Assembly: GCF_051967035.1 (NCBI RefSeq)
Contig: NZ_JBQCKK010000003.1
Location: forward strand, 62,001 to 126,000
Reading direction: 5' to 3'
From: Brevibacillus sp051967035
Lineage (GTDB): Bacteria > Bacillota > Bacilli > Brevibacillales > Brevibacillaceae
DNA length: 64,000 nt
This document shows positions 16,199-24,585 of the stretch, one piece after another (position 1 is the stretch's first letter; each line of letters opens with the position of its first letter). Under the pieces are notes generated by a model. It ran no database searches, was not told the origin of the DNA, and worked only from the letters and a program-made list of their open reading frames with translations. The translations under genes and the position numbers were made by a program.

Positions 16199-17941
16199 CT
16201 AACCGGCAACATCCCGCTCCATTTGCTGCCTGCGATACTGTTCTGCGTACCAGCCGTTTTGCTGCATCAGCTCCTCATGGGTGCCCCGCTCCACAATCCG
16301 GCCTTCGTCCAGCACGAGAATCAGGGCAGCATGCTGGACGGCAGACAGGCGATGCGCGGTAATAATCGTCGTTTTATCGGCACGCACTTCGCGCAAATGG
16401 CGCAAAATCGCCTCTTCCGTCCGGGCGTCAACCGCCGACAACGAATCGTCGAGAATGAGAATGCCCGCGTCGAGCAACAAAGCCCGGGCAATCGAGATTC
16501 GCTGCTTTTGCCCCCCGGAGAGGGTCACGCCCTTTTCGCCCACCATCGTTTGCAGCCCGTCGCGAAACTGACTCAGATCGTCGTCCATTTCCGCCAGCTT
16601 GAGCGCGTAGAGCACGTCCGCCTCGGTCGCCTGCGGCCTGCCAAACGCCACATTCTCCGCAATCGTGCGCGAAAACAGCAAATGCTCCTGCGGCACGTAG
16701 GCGATTTTTTTCCGCAGCGCGGCAAAGGACAGCTCCTCAATCGGTACTCCGCCAACAAACAGCGACTTTTCCTTCATTTCATAGGAACGCAGCAGTGCGC
16801 GGCACAGCGTCGATTTTCCGCTCCCCGTCCGTCCGACAATGCCGAGCGTCTCGCCTTCCCCCAGCGAAAAGGTGATGTCCGTGAGCGCGGGCTTTTCGCT
16901 GCCCGGATACGTAAACGTAAACTGACGCGCTTCTACCGTGTTCGGCGTCTCCGCTGTCACCGGATGAATCGTCTCCCTTACATCCGGCTGTTCCTCGAAA
17001 AGCTCCGCTAGACGCTTGTAGGAGGCTCCGCCGCGCTGCATCACGTTGACCAGCCAGCCAAAAGCGAACATGGGCCAGATCAGAAGCCCGAGATACAGGT
17101 TGAAAGCGATCAGATCGCCCAACGAAATCGCGCTGGTAAAGACCAGGTAGGTTCCATAGCCAAGCCCGATCAGGAAGCTGAAGCCGATAATGATCGCAAT
17201 TGTCGGCTCGAACAGCGCGTCGATCCGCGATACGCTCACGTTGCGCTCCAAAGTTTTTTCACTGACCCGCCGATAAGCTTCCAGGTCTTCTTTTTCCTGC
17301 ACAAACGCACGCAGCACGCGCACGCCGGAAACCGATTGCTGCACGTGGTCGTTCATCTCGCCAAACGCTTCCTGGGCGAGATAAAAGCGCTCGTGCAGCA
17401 GTCTGCCGTAGTAGGCGGTCGACCAGGCCAAAAAAGGCATCGGGATCAGCGCCGCCAACGTCAGCTTCCAATCGATGGCCGTCACCATCACGCCGAGCGT
17501 CAAAAGCGTCATGAACAGCGAATCGACCAAGGTGAGCACGCCTGTACTCGCCGTTTGCTCGATCGCCGGGATGTCGTTGGTGGCGACAGCCATCAGATCG
17601 CCGCTGCGCTTGCGATGGTAAAACGACGGCGTCATTCGGGTCAAATGCGCAAACAGGCGCTCGCGCAAGGTTCGCTCCAAGATCAACGCTCCGCCAAAGA
17701 GCAAATACCTCCAGGCAAAACGCATCGCGTACAGCCCGACACCGAGCGCGAGCAGGATCGCCACCGTCCTGGTCAAGTCTTGGGCCGTCAAGGAGCTGTT
17801 GCGCATCGCATCGACCGTCTCTCCGATCAGACGGGGCGGCCAAAGCATCAGGACGTCGATGAGAAACAAACAGAAAATGCCGATGGCGTACCGTTTTGCG
17901 TACGCACGAAAAAACCACGATAGCTCCTTGAGTGTCTGCAT
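16199..17941 (-). CDS. bmrC: Heterodimeric ABC exporter half-transporter with degenerate ATP site (BmrC/YheI-like)
   Basis: A 580-residue ABC half-transporter with six transmembrane helices and an ATPase domain. Walker A is GRTGSGKST (about 363-371) and the signature LSGGQKQRIS is canonical. Walker B reads ILILDDSLSAVD (about 490), with Asp where the catalytic Glu should be, which is the hallmark of the degenerate site in BmrC/BmrD and TM287/288-like heterodimers. Thus hydrolysis should occur mainly at the site using this protein's signature and its partner's Walker motifs. The start is the ATG at 17941, since AGAGGGGG lies 7 bases before it; a longer in-frame reading upstream is the leader region. 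In B. subtilis the matching operon is controlled by attenuation; a leader hairpin exists here too. Confidence 0.87.
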   Translation of the reverse strand: MQTLKELSWFFRAYAKRYAIGIFCLFLIDVLMLWPPRLIGETVDAMRNSSLTAQDLTRTVAILLALGVGLYAMRFAWRYLLFGGALILERTLRERLFAHLTRMTPSFYHRKRSGDLMAVATNDIPAIEQTASTGVLTLVDSLFMTLLTLGVMVTAIDWKLTLAALIPMPFLAWSTAYYGRLLHERFYLAQEAFGEMNDHVQQSVSGVRVLRAFVQEKEDLEAYRRVSEKTLERNVSVSRIDALFEPTIAIIIGFSFLIGLGYGTYLVFTSAISLGDLIAFNLYLGLLIWPMFAFGWLVNVMQRGGASYKRLAELFEEQPDVRETIHPVTAETPNTVEARQFTFTYPGSEKPALTDITFSLGEGETLGIVGRTGSGKSTLCRALLRSYEMKEKSLFVGGVPIEELSFAALRKKIAYVPQEHLLFSRTIAENVAFGRPQATEADVLYALKLAEMDDDLSQFRDGLQTMVGEKGVTLSGGQKQRISIARALLLDAGILILDDSLSAVDARTEEAILRHLREVRADKTTIITAHRLSAVQHAALILVLDEGRIVERGTHEELMQQNGWYAEQYRRQQMERDVAG

Positions 17942-18089
17942 ATCGATCCCCCTCTTCCCCTGATGGCGGGCCAACGCTTCTTCCGGGAAGCTGCACGATT
18001 CCATCCGCCTAGCAAACGTGGCTGCGCCCATGGCCTGGCGCAGCCTGAATTGCCCGTATACACGATCCGAATCCGATTCTTCGCTGTAT

Positions 18090-18123
18090 AAAAAAGGGCA
18101 TGCGAATCCCGCAGCCCTTTTTT
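18090..18123 (-). terminator. Intrinsic terminator / possible attenuator at the 5' end of the bmrC-bmrD transcript
   Basis: On the minus strand AAAAAAGGGC pairs with GCCCTTTTTT, extended inside by TGCG/CGCA, and ends in a T-run. It lies downstream of the acetyltransferase gene, and right at the predicted start of the transcript from the strong promoter at 18133-18161. It can therefore end the upstream gene, act on the bmrC leader, or both. Confidence 0.7.
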
Positions 18124-18132
18124 GCTTCCTTC

Positions 18133-18161
18133 ATCGTAATTTACTGAATTTTCTTTGTCAA
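18133..18161 (-). promoter_or_regulatory. Promoter of the bmrC-bmrD-like operon
   Basis: TTGACA (perfect -35), 17-bp spacer, TACGAT -10 on the minus strand. The leader to the bmrC start is about 185 nt and also holds a second perfect hairpin, GGCTGCGCC with GGCGCAGCC, around 18025-18050. Confidence 0.75.
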
Positions 18162-18171
18162 TCCAACTTTT

Positions 18172-18726
18172 TCAGCTACGCCTTGCCAGCCATTCTTCCT
18201 TCAACATGCTGTACACGGCATGGTCGACAAAATGGTCGTACAGAAACTCGTTGCGGCGCAGGATGCCTTCCAATTGAAAGCCCAGCCGCTCCGGGATCGC
18301 TCTGCTCCTGTCATTTCCCGTCGCCGCCTGAATCGTGACCTTTTCCAGCCCCCACGAACCGAAGATCAGGTAATCCATGTATGCCGCCACCGCCCTGGTC
18401 ATCAGTCCCTTGCCTTGAAACTGGGCGCCGAGCCAATAGCCGATTGCCGTTTTCCTGTTGATCCAGTCGATATTGTGCACACCCAGCGTTCCGGCCAGTC
18501 GCCCGTTGTGCCAGATTCCGTAGTGAATGCCCTGGTTGTCGCCATACTGCTGGATCGTGCGCTGGATAAAATGGCTTGTATCCTCGACGCACCGCGTAAA
18601 ATTCAGCCAGGGTAGCCACTCCTTCAGGTAGGGTCTGTTGATGTCGGTGAGCCAGAACATTTCGGCGGCATCGGACAGCTCCAGCTGTTTGAGAAACGTC
18701 TCCTCATCAATCGGTATCCTCCTCAT
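18172..18726 (-). CDS. RimJ/RimL-type GNAT acetyltransferase
   Basis: A 184-residue N-acetyltransferase of the RimJ/RimL group (YdaF-like). It transfers acetyl from acetyl-CoA to the N terminus of a protein or to a small amine. The acetyl-CoA binding segment is GYWLGAQFQGKGLMTRAV (Q/R-x-x-G-x-G/A pattern as QFQGKG), and the later ATGNDRSRAIPERLGFQLEG is the conserved N-x-x-S-x-x-x-x-E-x-x-G-F block. The start at the ATG before Arg-Arg-Ile was chosen for AAAGGAGGGG 6-7 bases upstream. A good promoter (TTGCCA-17-CATAAT) lies 66 bp upstream. It is a single gene between the bmr operon and mtnA; substrate unknown. Confidence 0.85.
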   Translation of the reverse strand: MRRIPIDEETFLKQLELSDAAEMFWLTDINRPYLKEWLPWLNFTRCVEDTSHFIQRTIQQYGDNQGIHYGIWHNGRLAGTLGVHNIDWINRKTAIGYWLGAQFQGKGLMTRAVAAYMDYLIFGSWGLEKVTIQAATGNDRSRAIPERLGFQLEGILRRNEFLYDHFVDHAVYSMLKEEWLARRS

Positions 18727-18791
18727 GCAAAACCCCTCCTTTCTTATGCAGATGCAGCAACTAAAGGCTGGCAAACGACTGCTTACGCTCG

Positions 18792-18820
18792 ATTATGCGA
18801 CCGGTACCCATTTTTGGCAA
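18792..18820 (-). promoter_or_regulatory. Promoter of the GNAT gene
   Basis: On the minus strand TTGCCA, 17-bp spacer, CATAAT. It is 66 bp upstream of the acetyltransferase ATG. Confidence 0.65.
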
Positions 18821-18841
18821 GAAATAGGTGCATTCCTTGCG

Positions 18842-18874
18842 CAAAAAGCGCCCGCCAGCGAACTGGCAGACGCT
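18842..18874 (-). terminator. Terminator of the mtnK-mtnA operon
   Basis: A 12-bp stem (18847-18858 with 18863-18874) with a stable TTCG tetraloop and two G-U pairs, followed on the minus strand by TTTTTG. Confidence 0.85.
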
Positions 18875-18885
18875 CATGGGACTGA

Positions 18886-19932
18886 TTATGTCTTGCTTTT
18901 CGCGATCTCTTCCGGCTTGAAAATGCCTGTCTCGGTGACAATCGCCGTAATGTACCGGGCAGGCGTCACATCAAACGCTGGATTGTATACGTTGATGCCG
19001 TCCGGTGCTACCTGTTTGCCCAGGCCGTGCGTGATTTCCTCGGCCGGACGCTCCTCGATCGGAATGTCCGCGCCTGTCGGTGTTGCCAAGTCGACAGAGG
19101 ACAGGGGAGCTGCCACGTAAAAGGGGATGCCGTGCGCCTTTGCCAACACCGCCACCCCGTAGGTACCGATCTTGTTGGCGACATCGCCGTTGGCCGCCAC
19201 GCGGTCCGTGCCGACGACGACCGCCTGCACCTTGCCTTGGGACATGACCATCGCTGCCATATTGTCGCAAATCAGGGTGACGTCGATGCCCGCCTGCTGC
19301 AATTCATACGCCGTGAGACGAGCGCCTTGCAAAACGGGACGCGTCTCGTCTGCATACACTTTCAGGTTCCAGCCGCGTTCCTTGGCCAGATAGAATGGCG
19401 CCGTAGCCGTTCCGTATGCGGCTGTCGCCAGGGCTCCCGGATTACAGTGCGTGAGAACGCCCATGCCGTCTTGCAGCAGCGTGAGCAGATGCTCCCCGAT
19501 CGTCCGGCACACTTCGGCGTCTTCCTTTTGAATCGCCAGCGCTTCGTCGAGCACAGCGGCTTTCAGCTCTGCGATTGGCAACGCAGCGTCTTTTTGCACG
19601 CGCGCCTTGATCCGGTCGAGCGCCCAGAACAGGTTCACAGCGGTAGGACGGGATGTGCCCAGATAGTCCGCCTGGCGGTTCAGCTCCTGCCAAAACGCTT
19701 CGTACGTCTGTGCCTTGCTGCCGCGAATCCCCAGGTACAGCCCGTATGCGGCCGCCATGCCGATGGCCGGCGCGCCGCGCACTTCCAGGCGGCGAATGGC
19801 GCCCCAGACTTCTTCTGCGGTCGCAAGCCGCAAGTAAATCGTCTCTACTGGCAAACGCGTCTGGTCAAGCAAGACGAGCACATCGTCTTCCCACTTGACT
19901 GGCGTTGGGGGGGTATGTGTACGAGTTGTCAT
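18886..19932 (-). CDS. mtnA: S-methyl-5-thioribose-1-phosphate isomerase
   Basis: A 348-residue enzyme that isomerises methylthioribose-1-phosphate to methylthioribulose-1-phosphate in methionine salvage. It has the eIF2B-like fold; RGAPAIGMAAAYG, THCNPGALATAAYGTA, YADETRPVLQGARLTAYEL and VVVGTDRVAANGDVANKIGTY are diagnostic, with the catalytic Cys in HCNPG and Asp in GTDRV. AGGAGG lies 10 bases before the ATG. The ATG overlaps the mtnK stop by 4 bp (ATGA), so translation is coupled. The pair is transcribed away from the mtnW operon, with the SAM-I riboswitch at its 5' end. Length matches the family. Confidence 0.96.
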   Translation of the reverse strand: MTTRTHTPPTPVKWEDDVLVLLDQTRLPVETIYLRLATAEEVWGAIRRLEVRGAPAIGMAAAYGLYLGIRGSKAQTYEAFWQELNRQADYLGTSRPTAVNLFWALDRIKARVQKDAALPIAELKAAVLDEALAIQKEDAEVCRTIGEHLLTLLQDGMGVLTHCNPGALATAAYGTATAPFYLAKERGWNLKVYADETRPVLQGARLTAYELQQAGIDVTLICDNMAAMVMSQGKVQAVVVGTDRVAANGDVANKIGTYGVAVLAKAHGIPFYVAAPLSSVDLATPTGADIPIEERPAEEITHGLGKQVAPDGINVYNPAFDVTPARYITAIVTETGIFKPEEIAKSKT

Positions 19933-21158
19933 ACGGTCGTTGCCTCCTGATCGTAGCGTGCGGTTACCTGGCGGACAATGTCCGTGATGTCTGTCGATTC
20001 TCCGACGTTGGTGCGGCCGAGAATCAGTGCCTCTCCGATCGCCAGCGCCAGGCGCTCTGCTTCTGCCCGTTTTTCGTCGTCCGCGATGCTGTTCAGATCG
20101 GCCACTCCCGCCAATCCGATCACGCGGCGCAAGATTTTGCAGCCGGCATAGCCTGCCGTATCCTGAATCAGTCGGTTCACGTAGCTTTGCCACAACCCTT
20201 CGACATGAGCGCTACGCTCTTTTGCCTGCTTGTGCCAGAGCTGAACAAACTGGGAAACGAATTCGTTCCAGACATCTTCCACCGTCTCCAGTAAATATTC
20301 GCGGTACGCGTCGCGTTCTCCTCGGTCTTCCTGCAATCCGTGCTGACCCGCGTAGTTGAGCAGCAGGTTGGCGATGACCGCGCCGATGTCGAAGCCGATA
20401 GGCCCGTAGTAGGCAAATTCCGGATCGATCACCTTCAGGCTGCTCTCCGTAATGAAGATGCTGCCCGTGTGCAAATCGCCGTGCAGCAACGCTTCGGCCC
20501 GCGTGAGAAAATCGTATTTCAGCTTGGCGATTTCCAGCTTGAGCGGTTTGTTGTTCCAGATCGCTTCCACTTCCCGGCGAATCAGCGGATTGAAGTCATT
20601 GGTCGGTGCGTTTTCGTACGGATCGGTAAAGACGAGATCTTCTGTAATTTTGCATAATTCCGGATTTATGAATGTTCCGACTAGCGCTTTTTTGTCGTAG
20701 GGATGCGCCCCCAAATCCGATGTGTAGAACAGGGTGTGGGCGAGAAAACGGCCGATCTGCTTGGGAAAAAGCGGGTAGCGATTTCCTTCTATCAAGCCTT
20801 TGCGCATGATCGTATGGTCACCGACATTTTCCATGACGGTCAGGGCCAGCTCCTGGTCGAAGTGATACACCTCCGGCACCAAATCCGGTACGAATTTGTG
20901 CTGGATGCGGAGCGCTTCACTCTCGATCCGGGCGCGGTCAATGGTCAGCGGCCACGATTCGCCAACGACGCGGGCAAACGGCAAAGCCTGCTTCACGATG
21001 ACCTTTTTCCCTGTAGCCGGCTCCTGAATATCGAACACGAGATTCAGATTTCCGTCCCCGATTTCGCGGCTGGTCAGCTCCGCTTCTTCCGAAAACAGAC
21101 CTGGCAAGCCTTTTACGTACGCTACTGCTTCCTGTTCAGTCAATGCGCGGTATGGCAT
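19929..21158 (-). CDS. mtnK: S-methyl-5-thioribose kinase
   Basis: A 409-residue kinase that phosphorylates methylthioribose on C-1 with ATP, the entry reaction of methionine salvage for methylthioribose. The fold is related to aminoglycoside phosphotransferases: EIGDGNLNLVFDI (Gly-rich loop), VIVKQALPF (ATP-binding Lys), LLHGDLHTGSIFIT (catalytic Asp in HGDLH) and VIDPEFAYYGPIGFDIG (metal-binding Asp). Length matches B. subtilis MtnK. The S-box leader at 21264-21480 ends about 105 bp before the start, and the promoter lies just beyond it. It overlaps mtnA by 4 bp. Confidence 0.96.
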   Translation of the reverse strand: MPYRALTEQEAVAYVKGLPGLFSEEAELTSREIGDGNLNLVFDIQEPATGKKVIVKQALPFARVVGESWPLTIDRARIESEALRIQHKFVPDLVPEVYHFDQELALTVMENVGDHTIMRKGLIEGNRYPLFPKQIGRFLAHTLFYTSDLGAHPYDKKALVGTFINPELCKITEDLVFTDPYENAPTNDFNPLIRREVEAIWNNKPLKLEIAKLKYDFLTRAEALLHGDLHTGSIFITESSLKVIDPEFAYYGPIGFDIGAVIANLLLNYAGQHGLQEDRGERDAYREYLLETVEDVWNEFVSQFVQLWHKQAKERSAHVEGLWQSYVNRLIQDTAGYAGCKILRRVIGLAGVADLNSIADDEKRAEAERLALAIGEALILGRTNVGESTDITDIVRQVTARYDQEATTV

Positions 21159-21263
21159 GATGGATGACTCCCCTCATCAAGTAGTTTCTCTTTATCTCCA
21201 GCAGACTGGTCATATCCGCCAGTCTGGCGATCAAACGGCAGTCGGCTTTCCTGCTCTGCCATG

Positions 21264-21480
21264 CAAAAAGACCTCTTTTCCGAAGAAAAGAGGTCGCTGT
21301 CGTCACGTGCAAAGAACGTGTCATGTCCCCCTTATCTTCCAGACCACTTTTGTTTCTGCAGGAATTAGCACCGTGCACGTCGCTGTTTTTCTCCATCGCT
21401 CTTCGCGTTGAGAGTGCGTCGTGTCGGTTGCCGGGTATCATCGGGCCAGTCCCTCCACCTTCTCTGGATAAGGTATCCAA
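21264..21480 (-). promoter_or_regulatory. SAM-I (S-box) riboswitch in front of mtnK-mtnA
   Basis: On the minus strand: P1 arm CTTATCC, then AGAAGGTGGAGGGACTGGCC, GATGATACCCGGCAACC, GGTGCTAATTCCTGC and the closing AGATAAG, the conserved order of the S-box aptamer. It is followed by a terminator hairpin at 21271-21295 (GACCTCTTTTC with GAAAAGAGGTC and TTTTT). High SAM should favour the terminator and stop mtnKA. Confidence 0.95.
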
Positions 21481-21506
21481 ACGTATGCGGTTTTGATTTA
21501 GTTTGA

Positions 21507-21536
21507 ATCATACAGCCAACCGTTCCGCGATGTCAA
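21507..21536 (-). promoter_or_regulatory. Promoter of mtnK-mtnA
   Basis: On the minus strand TTGACA (perfect), 18-bp spacer, TATGAT. It lies just upstream of the SAM-I riboswitch, so the transcript begins close to the aptamer. Confidence 0.75.
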
Positions 21537-21682
21537 CACTCTTTTTTTGCAAAAACAGTTTTCGCTTTACCAGCTGTTCTGCGTTCCAGAGGCGGCGGGG
21601 CGAACTCCGTTGTCGACTTCCCCATCTGACTTCCCCATCCTTATTCCCTGTGAACAGATACACATTCTCGGAAAAACAAAGA

Positions 21683-21711
21683 TTGACTAGCGGAACAAGA
21701 AGGCATATCAT
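21683..21711 (+). promoter_or_regulatory. Promoter of mtnW-mtnX-mtnB-mtnD
   Basis: TTGACT, 17-bp spacer, TATCAT, upstream of the plus-strand SAM-I riboswitch. Divergent from the mtnK promoter by about 150 bp. Confidence 0.75.
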
Positions 21712-21754
21712 GGGGGTATCGCACACGGATACATGACGTGTGAACCACATAAAA

Positions 21755-21962
21755 CTCTTATCGCGAGCTGGCTGAGGGACTGGCCCTATGATGCCCGGCA
21801 ACCGGCGCTATTTTTGCGTTCGACGAAATAGCGAAACGGTGCTAATTCCAACGGATAAGAGTCGGAGCTTGTTGGTTCCGGCTACTGACCCGAGAGATGA
21901 GAGGAGACGAGACGTTTTCATAGTCGACAACCGCCTCCCCGCTCAAGCGGGGAGGCTTTTTT
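21755..21962 (+). promoter_or_regulatory. SAM-I (S-box) riboswitch in front of mtnW
   Basis: CTTATCGCGAGCTGGCTGAG, GGACTGGCCCTATGATGCCC, GGCAACC, GGTGCTAATTCCAAC and GGATAAG in order form the S-box aptamer. The terminator is GCCTCCCCGC...GCGGGGAGGC at 21933-21956, followed by TTTTTT. Together with the minus-strand copy, it makes two separate SAM switches on a divergent methionine salvage cluster. Confidence 0.95.
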
Positions 21963-22029
21963 CATGTTTTCCCATGCTTTGAAACGATCATGACAGCTAA
22001 TCAAGCTGCCAAGGAGGATAAACCCTAGC

Positions 22030-23244
22030 ATGAGTGAGCCACGCATCCTCGTCACGTATTTGACACAAGCCAAAGACCTGGACAAAAAAGCGGCTGCCAT
22101 CGCCGTCGGCATGACGGTCGGTTCCTGGACGGACTTGCCCGCCGCCAAGCAGGCCGAGCTGGCGCCGTATCTGGGCGAAGCCGTCAGCGCCACGCCATTG
22201 GAAACACTGGAAAACGGAGAGGTCCGCGGGCTGATTACCGTCAGCTACCCGACCCGCAATTTCATCAGCGACATTCCTTCGCTCTTGACCGGCATCTTCG
22301 GCAAGCTCTCGATGGACGGCAAAATCAAGCTGGTCGACGTCACCTTTCCCGACTCGTTCCTCCAGGCTTTTCCCGGACCGAAGTTCGGCATCGACGGACT
22401 GCGCGGACGGCTGGACGCCCAAAACCGTCCGCTCCTGATGAGCATTTTCAAATCTTGTCTCGGTCTGCCGTTCGACGACTTGAAAACGCAATTTAAGGCC
22501 CAGGCACAGGGCGGCGTCGATTTGGTCAAAGATGACGAAATCTTCTTTGCAGACGACCGCGCGCCGTTTTTGGAGCGCATCCGGGCGTTCAAGCAGATCG
22601 CCCTGGAGACCGAAGCGGAGACAGGCAAGCCTGTCCTCTACGCCGCCAACCTGACCGGGCCGGTCAACGAGCTGAACGAAAAGGCAAAACGCGCGGTCGA
22701 GGCTGGCGCCGACTGCCTGCTGTTCAACGTGCTGGCCTTTGGCTTCGATGCGCTGCACCGTCTCGCTGCCGATCCGGATGTCAACGTCCCGATCATGGCA
22801 CATCCGGCACTTGCAGGCGCGTACTACCCGTCGCCTGATTACGGCATCGCCGCTCCGCTTCTGCTCGGCACCTTGATGCGCATCGCCGGAGCCGACCTGG
22901 TGCTGTTCCCGTCTCCGTACGGCAACGTCGCGATGGACAAGACAGAGGCGCTGCAACTCGCCCGCAACCTGACAACGCCGCTGGAGGGCGTGCGCCGTTC
23001 GTTCCCGGTTCCGTCCGCGGGCATCCATCCCGGACTGGTGCCGCAGCTGTATCAGGACTTTGGCCTCGATCAAATCGTCAACGCGGGCGGCGGCATCCAC
23101 GGCCACCCCGGCGGCGCGACGGCGGGAGCGAAAGCTTTCGTCGATGCGATCGCGGCCGTCACCGCCGGGCGCAGCCTGGAAGAAGCCGCTGCCGGATCGC
23201 CGGAGCTGGCCATCGCCCTGGAAAAGTGGGGTGGCGCACGATGA
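22030..23244 (+). CDS. mtnW: 2,3-diketo-5-methylthiopentyl-1-phosphate enolase (RuBisCO-like protein)
   Basis: A 404-residue RuBisCO-like protein that enolises diketo-methylthiopentyl phosphate in methionine salvage. It carries the RuBisCO large-subunit barrel, with FPGPKFGIDGLR, YAANLTGP, HPALAGAYYPS and the phosphate-binding GGGIHGHPGGATAGAKA. The equivalent of the carbamylated-Lys region lies near KFGIDG and VKDDE. AGGAGG lies 12 bases before the ATG, somewhat long. It is the first gene of the mtnWXBD operon and its stop overlaps the mtnX start by 4 bp. Length is as expected for B. subtilis-type MtnW. Confidence 0.95.
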   Translation: MSEPRILVTYLTQAKDLDKKAAAIAVGMTVGSWTDLPAAKQAELAPYLGEAVSATPLETLENGEVRGLITVSYPTRNFISDIPSLLTGIFGKLSMDGKIKLVDVTFPDSFLQAFPGPKFGIDGLRGRLDAQNRPLLMSIFKSCLGLPFDDLKTQFKAQAQGGVDLVKDDEIFFADDRAPFLERIRAFKQIALETEAETGKPVLYAANLTGPVNELNEKAKRAVEAGADCLLFNVLAFGFDALHRLAADPDVNVPIMAHPALAGAYYPSPDYGIAAPLLLGTLMRIAGADLVLFPSPYGNVAMDKTEALQLARNLTTPLEGVRRSFPVPSAGIHPGLVPQLYQDFGLDQIVNAGGGIHGHPGGATAGAKAFVDAIAAVTAGRSLEEAAAGSPELAIALEKWGGAR

Positions 23245-23909
23245 GCAAAAAGCTCGTGCTGTTCTGCGACTTCGACGGAACGATTACGGAAAAAGACAAC
23301 ATCGTCGCGATTGTGAAAAAGTTCGCTCCCCCTGAATGGGAAGCGCTCACGAACCAAATTCTTTCGCAACAAATCAGCGTGCAGGAAGGCGTCGGCAAGC
23401 TGTTTCAGCTGCTTCCCTCCTCCTTGCGCCAGGAGATTGTGGACTACATCGTCCAGGAGGCTACGATTCGGCCCGGCTTCGCTGACTTCGTCCGCTTTTG
23501 CCGCGAGGAAGGCATCGAGCTTCTGATTACGAGCGGCGGCATCGACTTTTTCGTCCAGCCGATCCTCGCTCCGTTCGACCTTAGCGATGTCCCGATCTAC
23601 TGCAACGGCAGCGATTTCTCCGGCGAGCGAATTACCATTACGTGGCCGCATTCCTGCGACGAGCACTGCACAAACGGCTGCGGCATGTGCAAGACGACCA
23701 TCATTCGCCGCTACGATCCTGCCACTCACTATCGCGTCGTGATTGGCGATTCGATCACGGACCTGGCTGGCGCAAAGATCGCCGACTACGTCATCGCCCG
23801 CTCCTTCCTGGCCGAGAAAGCGAAGGAGCTTGCACTGCCGCATAGCACGTTCGCGACCTTCCACGACGTGATCGGCATTCTTACGGAACTGAAACAGGAG
23901 GTGGTCTAA
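23241..23909 (+). CDS. mtnX: 2-hydroxy-3-keto-5-methylthiopentenyl-1-phosphate phosphatase
   Basis: A 222-residue phosphatase of the HAD superfamily that removes phosphate from the MtnW product. FCDFDGTITEKDNI is the nucleophile motif (Asp in CDFDGT), ITSGGID gives the Ser/Thr motif, and VVIGDSITDLAGAKIADYV carries the Asp pair of the last HAD motif. The Cys-rich segment CDEHCTNGCGMCK is typical of the Bacillus MtnX cap. The ATG overlaps the mtnW stop (ATGA); the preceding in-frame residues are part of mtnW sequence and not the start. mtnB starts 3 bp after its stop. Confidence 0.95.
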   Translation: MSKKLVLFCDFDGTITEKDNIVAIVKKFAPPEWEALTNQILSQQISVQEGVGKLFQLLPSSLRQEIVDYIVQEATIRPGFADFVRFCREEGIELLITSGGIDFFVQPILAPFDLSDVPIYCNGSDFSGERITITWPHSCDEHCTNGCGMCKTTIIRRYDPATHYRVVIGDSITDLAGAKIADYVIARSFLAEKAKELALPHSTFATFHDVIGILTELKQEVV

Positions 23910-23912
23910 TCC

Positions 23913-24572
23913 ATGACCGCAACACGCGAACACCATCTGGACGCTTTTCGTCGTCTGGATGACGTCAAGCTGACATTTGCCCGCCGGGACTGGTTTCCCG
24001 GCACCAGCGGCAACCTCTCGATCAAAATCCAGGACGAACCGCTGCAATTTGCCGTAACGGCAAGCGGCAAAGACAAGACCAAGCTGTCGCCGGAAGACTA
24101 CCTGGTGGTCGACCAGGATTCCCGTCCTGTTGACGAGACTTCGCTCAAGCCGTCCGCCGAGACGTTGATCCACGCCGTCGTCTACCGAAAATTTCCGCAG
24201 GCAGGTGCCTGCTTCCACGTTCACACCGTCTGGAACAATCTCATCTCCGAGCTGTACTTCGGTCAGCGCGCCTTCTCCATCCAGGGGCAGGAACTGATTA
24301 AAGGCTTGGGCATTTGGGAGGAAAACGCGCGTATCACTGTTCCGATTGTTGAGAACTTTGCCGATATTCCGACCCTGGCCGCCGCGATTGAAAAAGTCAT
24401 CACCCCGGATATCCCGGGCGTGCTCATCCGCAACCACGGCATTTACGCCTGGGGCGGCAACGACTTTGAAGCGAAGCGCCACCTGGAAGCATTTGAATTT
24501 TTGTTCGAGTACCACGCCCGCTGGCTGCAACTGCGCCAAGCAGTCGTGTCCACTACAACCAACGAATTGTAA
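23913..24572 (+). CDS. mtnB: Methylthioribulose-1-phosphate dehydratase
   Basis: A 219-residue class II aldolase/adducin-family zinc enzyme that dehydrates methylthioribulose-1-phosphate to the diketo compound. DWFPGTSGNLSIKI, VTASGKDK and the zinc-ligand segment CFHVHTVWNNLISE (His-x-His), then LIRNHGIYAWGGNDFEAKRHLEAFEFLF with the third His, are all present. Length fits the family. GGAGGTGG lies 8-9 bases before the ATG. It lies 3 bp after mtnX and 13 bp before mtnD. Its position between MtnA (isomerase) and MtnW in the pathway matches the cluster. Confidence 0.95.
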   Translation: MTATREHHLDAFRRLDDVKLTFARRDWFPGTSGNLSIKIQDEPLQFAVTASGKDKTKLSPEDYLVVDQDSRPVDETSLKPSAETLIHAVVYRKFPQAGACFHVHTVWNNLISELYFGQRAFSIQGQELIKGLGIWEENARITVPIVENFADIPTLAAAIEKVITPDIPGVLIRNHGIYAWGGNDFEAKRHLEAFEFLFEYHARWLQLRQAVVSTTTNEL

Positions 24573-24585
24573 GGAGGCAAGCAAA

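Noticed and set aside
15167..17011. Plus-strand 614-codon frame
   Set aside because: It lies antisense to the two ABC exporter genes, has no recognisable domain and an abnormal composition (Arg/Gln/His-rich), typical of codon-bias shadows in GC-rich genes.
18001..18130. Leader-peptide candidate upstream of bmrC (41 codons from an ATG overlapping the -10)
   Set aside because: The ATG overlaps the -10 element itself, so it could not be in the transcript from that promoter.
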